Below, one piece after another: positions 5,777-10,259 of a DNA stretch of 10,259 bases. The translations under genes were made by a program, and so were the position numbers. The DNA comes from Streptosporangiaceae bacterium. Lineage in GTDB: Bacteria > Actinomycetota > Actinomycetes > Streptosporangiales > Streptosporangiaceae. The notes beneath the pieces were generated by a model that did no database searches, was not told the origin of the DNA, and saw only the letters and a list, made by a program, of their open reading frames with translations. Position 1 is the stretch's first letter; every line of letters begins with the position of its first letter. Location: the NCBI GenBank assembly GCA_030038715.1, contig JASHSO010000024.1, positions 1 to 10,259 of the forward strand, given 5' to 3'.

Positions 5777-6610
5777 CTAGCCGGCCGCCGGCGCGCCGGC
5801 GGTGGCGGGCCGACCCACCGTGACCTGCGGTACCGACTGCAACGCCGCCCAGTCCGCGCTGATCGCGCTGGCGGTCTGCAGCAGCAGCGGCAGGTATTGA
5901 CCGGTCAGCACGTCGACCGGCGTCTCCGCGGCGTGCGCGTTGACGTTGAGGGACGCGATCACCTGCCCGTCCCCGTCGCGCAGCGGCGCGGCCACCGACC
6001 TGATCCCGGCGGCGAGCTCCTCGTCGGTCAGCGCCCAGCCGCGGGCGCGGACTTGGCGCAGGGTGTCGGCGCGTTCCTCGGCCGTGGGCAGGTACCGCGG
6101 CGTGATCCCAGACCTGCTCGGCTCCGCGAGCACGTGTTCGGCCTCGGCTATCGGCATGGCCGCGAGCAGCACCTTGCCGAGTGAGGTCTGCATCGCCGGG
6201 AACCTGGTCCCGATCGTCACGGCCAGCGCGACGATCTTGGGTACCGCGACCCTCGCAACGTAGACGATGTCCGAGCCGTCTAGCTGGGCAATGGAGGTGG
6301 ACTCGTGCGTCTGGTCAACCAGCCGCTCCATGTGCGGCCGGGCGACTTCCCACAGACCGCGGGACAGGACGTAGGACATGCCAAGCTCGAGCACGCGTGG
6401 CGTCAGCTCGAAGCCGCGCTCGGCCGCGCGCACGTAACCGAGCTGCTCCAGCGTCAGCAGCACCCGGCGCGCCGTGGGCCGGGCAAGCCCCGCGGCGGTC
6501 GCTACGGCCGTCAGGGACATGACGGGCTGGCGCGGCCGGAACACCCGGATCACGTCGAGGCCGCGAGCCAGCGCTTCGATGAAGTCCGGGCTGCCGTCCC
6601 TGCGTGCCAT
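5777..6610 (-). CDS. IclR-family transcriptional regulator, PcaR/PcaU/PobR-like
   Basis: A 277-residue cytosolic DNA-binding regulator. The N-terminal winged helix-turn-helix (about residues 10-65) contains 'FIEALARGLDVIRVF', 'SLTAVATAAGLARPTARR' and 'LLTLEQLGYV', followed by 'FELTPRVLELG'. The effector domain (about 80-250) has 'HESTSIAQLDGSDIVYVARV', 'VTIGTRFPAMQTSLGKVLLAA' and 'ELAAGIRSVAAPL'. This set resembles the IclR branch that controls protocatechuate, 4-hydroxybenzoate and beta-ketoadipate genes, so an aromatic or ring-fission acid is the likely effector. ATG 6610 has GAGG six bases upstream; an in-frame ATG 78 bases earlier would add an Arg-rich extension not typical of the family. 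It lies upstream of the CoA-transferase on the same strand and divergent from the permease operon, well placed to control both. Inverted repeats at 5704-5719, 6681-6695 and 6869-6892 are candidate targets. Family sure, effector unknown. Confidence 0.9.
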   Translation of the reverse strand: MARRDGSPDFIEALARGLDVIRVFRPRQPVMSLTAVATAAGLARPTARRVLLTLEQLGYVRAAERGFELTPRVLELGMSYVLSRGLWEVARPHMERLVDQTHESTSIAQLDGSDIVYVARVAVPKIVALAVTIGTRFPAMQTSLGKVLLAAMPIAEAEHVLAEPSRSGITPRYLPTAEERADTLRQVRARGWALTDEELAAGIRSVAAPLRDGDGQVIASLNVNAHAAETPVDVLTGQYLPLLLQTASAISADWAALQSVPQVTVGRPATAGAPAAG

Positions 6611-6680
6611 GCCCTTCCTCTCCCGCGCGTCGGCGCGCTGCGGATGCCGACACCCGACTGTAACGCGGCCCAGGCGTATC

Positions 6681-6695
6681 GTCCGCATCGCGGAC
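6681..6695. promoter_or_regulatory. 15-bp inverted repeat upstream of the IclR gene, possible autoregulatory site
   Basis: GTCCGC-ATC-GCGGAC has perfect 6-base arms and a 3-base centre. It lies 71-85 bases upstream of the regulator ATG. It would cover the -35 region if the TACAGT at 6662-6657 is the -10 box (18-base spacing). It shares CGGACAG with the operator-like repeat at 5704-5719, although the half-sites are arranged the other way round. Many IclR proteins control their own gene; that role here is inference. Confidence 0.35.
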
Positions 6696-6850
6696 AGGCT
6701 AGCTCAGCGCCGAGAAAGAGCGCCAACCGGCGGCAGCCGCCGGGCGGCCTACATGCTCCGCAGCAGCGCCACCAACTGCGCGGCGACCCGGCCCCGGGGC
6801 AGCGACGAGACTGATCCGCGGCGATGTTTCCGGCTGGCGGCACGGTGCTC

Positions 6851-6879
6851 TTGACAGCGGTACACGCGAGCGAAATGCT
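6851..6879 (+). promoter_or_regulatory. Candidate promoter of the permease/amidohydrolase operon
   Basis: A perfect -35 TTGACA (6851-6856), a 17-base spacer and AATGCT (6874-6879, three of six matches to TATAAT). The expected start near 6886 gives a leader of about 140 bases before ATG 7025. The -10 is weak, so an activator or another start downstream is possible. Confidence 0.4.
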
Positions 6880-6892
6880 GTGCCCGTTCGCT
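6869..6892. promoter_or_regulatory. Inverted repeat AGCGAA-N12-TTCGCT over the -10 region
   Basis: Perfect 6-base arms (6869-6874 and 6887-6892) separated by 12 bases, spanning the -10 box and expected start of the rightward promoter. The spacing puts the arm centres 18 bases apart, close to two helical turns, as for a dimeric regulator on one DNA face. The half-site GTTCGCT recurs at 6966-6972. Which protein binds is unknown; the IclR regulator encoded next door is the obvious candidate. Confidence 0.35.
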
Positions 6893-7024
6893 ACGTGAGT
6901 CTTTGTCCGCATGGCGGTCACGGCCGTTGTACGACCCCCTCGCGCGGTCGCGCCGCACGGGCTGAGTTCGCTCACTTCGGGGTCGGCGCCGTCGTGGCGC
7001 GGCCACCAGACAGGGAGGCTCCGA

Positions 7025-7699
7025 ATGACTGATGTTCAATCTGACGCCGCCGGGAGCAACGCGCACGAAGCCTTGCGCGAGCCCGCGGAGTCGGTCCAAG
7101 CCCCGCGCCTGGACGGCAACCCCGCCGTGCTGGGACTGATCGTCTTTGCGACCGGCAGCCTGGTGCTGGGCATCTCGCTGCTCGGCAACGTGCCGCTGGC
7201 GGTGCAGCCGTACAGCATTCAGCCGATTGTCTTCGCCGGCACAGGGCTCGGCCTGCTGATCGCGACGATCTGGGCGGCCTCGCTCCAGCAGACCTTTGTC
7301 GCGACGATCCTCGGTACGTTCGCCGGCTTCTGGCTCAGCTACACGGCCATGGTGCTCGGCCTCGCGCACAATTGGTACGGGACTGCCGTGGACGCCGACA
7401 TCCCGCACACGCTTGGCCAGTTCCTCATCGGCTGGGATGCGGCGATCTTCATGCTGTTCCTCGTCACGCTGCGGCTACCGCTGGTGTTCTCGATCATCCT
7501 GGGCGCTGGCACGGTGGGCGTCGCGTTCCTGGCTGTGGCGGTGATGGGCACGTCGTCGGTTCCGTACCACATTGGCGCTGTGTTCGTTCTGATCTTCTCG
7601 GCCTTCGGCTTCTACGCCTACCTCAGCGGCGCGCTCGAATCCGTGGGCGGCAAGGGCCTGCCACTTGGCAAACCGGTAGCCAGCTGGTTCTCGAAGTAG
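7025..7699 (+). CDS. GPR1/FUN34/YaaH family permease (acetate/succinate-type transporter)
   Basis: A 224-residue inner-membrane transporter of the acetate uptake family (E. coli SatP/YaaH, yeast Ady2/Gpr1), which moves acetate and sometimes succinate with protons. After a polar N-terminus, the motif 'NPAVLGLIVFATGSL' opens helix 1, matching the family's NP-x-x-x-GL signature. Six hydrophobic segments follow, about residues 36-57, 66-90, 93-116, 129-148, 151-173 and 181-206, with 'FLIGWDAAIFMLFLVTLR' in helix 4. ATG 7025 was chosen because AGGGAGG lies six bases upstream and the homology begins just after it; an in-frame ATG at 6911 adds only an Arg-rich stretch without a good ribosome site. 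It is the first gene of the rightward operon, 97 bases before the amidohydrolase. The substrate could be acetate released by the pathway or a related small acid taken up as substrate. Confidence 0.85.
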   Translation: MTDVQSDAAGSNAHEALREPAESVQAPRLDGNPAVLGLIVFATGSLVLGISLLGNVPLAVQPYSIQPIVFAGTGLGLLIATIWAASLQQTFVATILGTFAGFWLSYTAMVLGLAHNWYGTAVDADIPHTLGQFLIGWDAAIFMLFLVTLRLPLVFSIILGAGTVGVAFLAVAVMGTSSVPYHIGAVFVLIFSAFGFYAYLSGALESVGGKGLPLGKPVASWFSK

Positions 7700-7734
7700 C
7701 CCGGCCGGGCCGCCGGCGACCGCAGCGACCAGTT

Positions 7735-7754
7735 CCGCCGCTGCGAGTCGGCGG
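7735..7754 (+). other. Intercistronic GC hairpin between permease and amidohydrolase
   Basis: CCGCCG (7735-7740) pairs with CGGCGG (7749-7754) around an 8-base loop, 36 bases after the permease stop and 43 bases before the amidohydrolase ATG. A 12-bp palindrome, GCCCGGCCGGGC, also overlaps the permease stop (7699-7710). It could limit read-through or protect the upstream mRNA so that the permease and enzyme are made in different amounts. The stem is short and no U-tract follows, so a full terminator is unlikely. Confidence 0.3.
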
Positions 7755-7796
7755 CCCGAGTTCCAACCCGCCGTACTCGCCCTCACTGGAGGTTTC

Positions 7797-9290
7797 ATGA
7801 CAGCCACGTCCAGCCTGACTGCCGCCGACCTGACGCACGGGCGGTCAGTGGTGTTCAGGAACGCCACCGTCTTGACCCTGGACGATGGCCACCATGTCCT
7901 TGACGGTGCCGACGTCCTTGTCTCTGGTGAGCGCATCGCCGCGGTGGGGCCGAACCTGGCCGTGCCCGAGGGTACGGCAGAGATTGACGCGACCGGCGGC
8001 ATCCTGATGCCGGGGATGGTCGACACCCACCGGCACATGTGGCAGACCGCGATGCGCGGGTACGGCGCCGACTGGACGCTGACTCAGTACTTCGTCTGGT
8101 ACTACCTGCAGTGGGGTAAGACATTCCGCCCGCAGGACATCTACGCGGGCAACCTGCTCGCCGCCATCGAGGCGATCGACGCCGGGGTGACCACGACCGT
8201 CGACTGGTCGCACGGGCTGCAGACCGTGGACCACGCCGAGGCGGCGGTGCAGGCGCTGACCGAGGTACCCGGACGGTTTGTGCTGGCCTACGGGAACATC
8301 CAGCAGGGACCGTGGGAGTGGTCGGCAGCACCGGAGTTCCGCGAGTTCGTCAGTCGGCACTTCGGCAGCAACAACGACATGCTCGGCTTCCAGATGGCAT
8401 TCGACGTGACTGGTGATCCTGCCTTCCCGGAGAAGGCGGCCTTCGAGGTCGCCCGCGACCTGGACGTACCGGTGACCACGCACGCAGGCGTGTGGGGCGC
8501 GACCAACGATGACGGCATCAGGCTCATGCACGAGGGCGGCTTCATGACGCCGTCCAGCATCTACGTGCATGCGGCCACGCTCACCCGGGACTCCTACAAC
8601 CGGATCGCCGCCACCGGCGGGTCGGCGTCGGTATCCACCGAGAGCGAGCAGAGCGCCGGGCAGGGTTACCCGCCCACCTGGCAGTTGCGCGAGCACAGCA
8701 TCCCCGTCTCGCTGTCGATGGACACTAGCGTGTGGTGGAGCGGCGACTTGTTCTCGGCCATGCGGACCACCCTCGGCGCCGACCGGTCCCGCGAGCACCT
8801 GGAGGCGCATAACAGGCAGGAGACGGTCACCAACTGCCACCTGCGCGCCGAGGACGTGGTGGACTTCGCCACCAGGGGCGGCTCCAAGGCGCTCGGGCTC
8901 GATTCGCTCATCGGCAGCATCGAGCCCGGGAAGAAGGCCGACCTGGTGCTGATCAAGAACGACGCCTCGCCGGTCATGTTCCCGGTGCTCAACCCGTATG
9001 GTCACGTCGCTTTCCAGGCCCAGCGCGGCGATGTCCACACAGTGGTCATCAACGGCCGCGTGGTGAAGTACGACAACCACCTCGTCGGCGTCGACCTCGA
9101 CAAGGCACGGCAGGTGATCGAGCAGACCGTCGACTACCTCAAGGGCCAGCTCGGTCCTGACGCCTGGACCGAGGGGATGCACCCGGAGATCCCCGAGACC
9201 CAGGTGCTCGACAACCCCTACACCTACACCGAGTGGGACGCGGGCTCGGCCCAGTGGAAGGGCACAGCAGCCACCGAGTCCTCCGGCTGA
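7797..9290 (+). CDS. Metal-dependent amidohydrolase (ATZ/TRZ-like, subtype III), atypical active site
   Basis: A 497-residue cytosolic enzyme of the amidohydrolase superfamily, near the ATZ/TRZ, SsnA and guanine-deaminase group, whose members hydrolyse C-N or C-Cl bonds, often on N-heterocycles. A small beta domain (about 16-70) leads into 'MPGMVDTHRHMW' with metal ligands H78 and H80. 'GVTTTVDWSHG' (H139), 'VTTHAG' (H229), 'YVHAATL' (H258) and 'SLSMDTSVWW' (D309) follow. The C-terminal 'GSIEPGKKADLVLI' closes the beta domain, and about 75 residues rich in aromatic and acidic residues follow it. Two points are unusual: the HxxE Glu of AtzA/TrzN is V232, and the usual 'PxSN' loop is replaced by 'STESEQSAGQGYPP' (E282, E284). 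ATG 7797 has GGAGG four bases upstream. It lies 97 bases after the permease and 19 before the reductase gene. Superfamily sure; reaction and substrate unknown. Confidence 0.87.
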   Translation: MTATSSLTAADLTHGRSVVFRNATVLTLDDGHHVLDGADVLVSGERIAAVGPNLAVPEGTAEIDATGGILMPGMVDTHRHMWQTAMRGYGADWTLTQYFVWYYLQWGKTFRPQDIYAGNLLAAIEAIDAGVTTTVDWSHGLQTVDHAEAAVQALTEVPGRFVLAYGNIQQGPWEWSAAPEFREFVSRHFGSNNDMLGFQMAFDVTGDPAFPEKAAFEVARDLDVPVTTHAGVWGATNDDGIRLMHEGGFMTPSSIYVHAATLTRDSYNRIAATGGSASVSTESEQSAGQGYPPTWQLREHSIPVSLSMDTSVWWSGDLFSAMRTTLGADRSREHLEAHNRQETVTNCHLRAEDVVDFATRGGSKALGLDSLIGSIEPGKKADLVLIKNDASPVMFPVLNPYGHVAFQAQRGDVHTVVINGRVVKYDNHLVGVDLDKARQVIEQTVDYLKGQLGPDAWTEGMHPEIPETQVLDNPYTYTEWDAGSAQWKGTAATESSG

Positions 9291-9309
9291 GGCTTCCTTG
9301 ACCGCAACG

Positions 9310-10259
9310 ATGCGGGCGGCGCTCATCCGCAGCCACGGTCAGCCGCCCGAGTACGACGCCCACCCGGTGCCGCAACGCGGCACCGGGCAGGCTCTCATCC
9401 GCGTGACGGCTGCGCCGGTCAACCCGCTCGACCTGCTCTGCGCCTCGGGCACGTCGTACTTCGGCAAGCCGCCATTGCCGTACGCGCCCGGCGCGCAGGG
9501 TGTGGGAATCCTCGAGGAAGCCGACTCCCTGCAGGCCGGCCAGCGAGTCTGGTTCAGCTGCGACGCCGGGATGAAGCCGGGCGACGGTGCGATGGCCGAG
9601 TTCTGCGTCGCGGCGGAGTCGTCGATCCTGCCGCTGCCTGACGATGTCGGGGACGACCTGGCGGCGGCGCTCGGGCTCTCCGCTATCGCGGCGTGGACCG
9701 CGCTCAGCCTGCGCGGCAGCCTGCGGCCGGGCGAGCACGTGCTCGTGCTCGGCGCGAGCGGCACGGTCGGGCAAGTCGGCGTGCAGGCCGCGCGGCTGCT
9801 CGGCGCAGGCCGGGTCACCGCCGCGTGCCGCGACCCGCATGGGCGCGACCGCGCGATCGAGCTGGGCGCCGACGCGGTAGCCGACCTCACTGGGGACGAC
9901 GCCGACACGCTCGCTGCCAGGCTGACCGAGGCCGCTGGCGGACACGTCGACCTCGTGCTCGACCCGGTCTGGGGTAGGCCGGCCGAAGCGGCGCTGCGGG
10001 TCCTGTCGCCGCACGGCAGGCTGGTCAACCTCGGGTCGTCGGCGGCCCCGCTGGCCACTCTGAGGTCTGCCACGCTGCTCAGCGGAACCCTGTCGGTTCT
10101 CGGCTACACCAACAACGCGCTGACCCATCAGCAGAAGGCGGCGGCCCTGGCCGAGATACTCCGGCATGCCAGCGCCGGGCAGCTGACCGTCGATCGCGAG
10201 AGCCTGCCCCTGGCCGATGCGGCGACGGGTTGGACCCGGTGCGGGAAGCCGCCACACCG
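9310..10259 (+). CDS. Zinc-free MDR family oxidoreductase (NADPH:quinone reductase-like), 3' end outside the window
   Basis: An open frame of 316 residues that leaves the right edge. It reads as a medium-chain reductase of the quinone oxidoreductase type, using NADPH to reduce quinones or activated double bonds. The N-terminal GroES-like domain has 'VNPLDLLCASG' and 'PYAPGAQGVGI'. The Rossmann domain has the nucleotide motif GASGTVG (148-154) followed by 'QVGVQAARLLGAG', then 'ELGADAVADL' and 'GGHVDLVLDPVWG'. No zinc-ligand pattern of alcohol dehydrogenases is seen. The last visible residues 'WTRCGKPPH' resemble the end of the family, so probably only a few residues are missing. ATG 9310 fits the family start (MRAALIRSHG) but lacks a close ribosome site; an in-frame TTG at 9298 has GAGG (9289-9292) five bases upstream, overlapping the amidohydrolase stop, and is a real alternative. 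It is probably cotranscribed with the amidohydrolase. Confidence 0.85.
   Translation, partial: MRAALIRSHGQPPEYDAHPVPQRGTGQALIRVTAAPVNPLDLLCASGTSYFGKPPLPYAPGAQGVGILEEADSLQAGQRVWFSCDAGMKPGDGAMAEFCVAAESSILPLPDDVGDDLAAALGLSAIAAWTALSLRGSLRPGEHVLVLGASGTVGQVGVQAARLLGAGRVTAACRDPHGRDRAIELGADAVADLTGDDADTLAARLTEAAGGHVDLVLDPVWGRPAEAALRVLSPHGRLVNLGSSAAPLATLRSATLLSGTLSVLGYTNNALTHQQKAAALAEILRHASAGQLTVDRESLPLADAATGWTRCGKPPH

Larger units (their letters stand above)
6611..7024. other. Divergent intergenic control region
   Basis: This is a 414-base gap between the start codons of the leftward regulator and the rightward permease. It holds a candidate leftward -10 (TACAGT on the minus strand, 6662-6657), the inverted repeat at 6681-6695, a rightward TTGACA promoter at 6851-6879 with an overlapping inverted repeat, and the permease ribosome site AGGGAGG (7012-7018). 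GTTCGCT occurs twice, 80 bases apart (6886-6892 and 6966-6972). Open frames across the gap look like extensions of neighbouring genes or GC-rich shadows; I see no credible small gene. The stretch 6700-6840 shows nothing I can interpret. Confidence 0.6.

Noticed and set aside
5785..5802. Perfect 18-bp palindrome CCGCCGGCGCGCCGGCGG
   Set aside because: It lies inside the Ala/Pro/Gly-rich C-terminal codons of the IclR gene, has no loop, and is built only of G and C, so codon composition explains it.
6611..6688. 26-residue N-terminal extension of the IclR regulator
   Set aside because: Arg-rich, atypical for the family and without a ribosome site, whereas ATG 6610 has GAGG at good spacing.
7845..9326. 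493-codon open frame on the minus strand opposite the amidohydrolase
   Set aside because: It mirrors the amidohydrolase gene, whose motifs are unmistakable. The translation is His/Arg/Gly/Val-rich without recognisable domains, as expected from the antisense of GC-rich coding DNA.
1..10259. Mobile elements, CRISPR arrays, tRNA or rRNA genes, defence systems
   Set aside because: No terminal repeats, transposase or integrase motifs, regularly spaced repeats, or tRNA-like folds were found on either strand; the window is fully explained by ordinary metabolic, transport and regulatory genes plus short intergenic sites.

Overview
This is a high-GC window, strongly G/C at third codon positions, with PcaR/PobR-type IclR regulation, GPR1/FUN34/YaaH transport, GAP/Sap-type membrane proteins and type III CoA-transferases. 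Together these suggest an actinomycete. No rRNA, tRNA, CRISPR array, insertion sequence or phage gene was seen. Coding density is high and every called gene has an intact frame.

Layout. A DUF308/HdeD-type membrane protein reads rightwards from the left edge, its 5' end probably outside the window. It converges with a leftward GAP-family membrane protein across a long stem-loop at 838-890. Next on the minus strand is a gluconokinase (gntK). Then comes a compact minus-strand catabolic operon, transcribed from right to left: PcaR-like IclR regulator, type III (CaiB/BaiF) CoA-transferase, citryl-CoA-lyase-like protein, LigB-like catalytic subunit, LigA-like small subunit. Two junctions are 4-base stop/start overlaps (ATGA and GTGA), which implies translational coupling. 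A TTGACA-containing promoter with a 16-bp inverted repeat at the expected transcription start lies between the regulator and the CoA-transferase.

A 414-bp divergent region separates the regulator from a rightward operon: a GPR1/FUN34/YaaH (acetate/succinate-type) permease, an ATZ/TRZ-like amidohydrolase, and a zinc-free MDR quinone-oxidoreductase-like protein cut by the right edge.

Interpretation (inference). The two divergent operons look like a peripheral catabolic module under one IclR regulator. An amidohydrolase and a reductase would prepare a substrate, and a LigAB-type enzyme would open an aromatic ring. The ring-fission product or a derivative would then be activated by the CoA-transferase and split by the citrate-synthase-fold lyase. 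The genes expected for the classical protocatechuate 4,5-cleavage route (ligC, ligI, ligJ, ligK types) are absent from the window. Three of the enzymes also lack a residue I expect in their families: the iron-binding Glu and the usual general-base His position in the LigB-like subunit, the citrate-synthase Asp in the lyase, and the HxxE Glu in the amidohydrolase. This may therefore be an undescribed CoA-dependent variant with an unusual substrate. The substrate itself cannot be read from the sequence.
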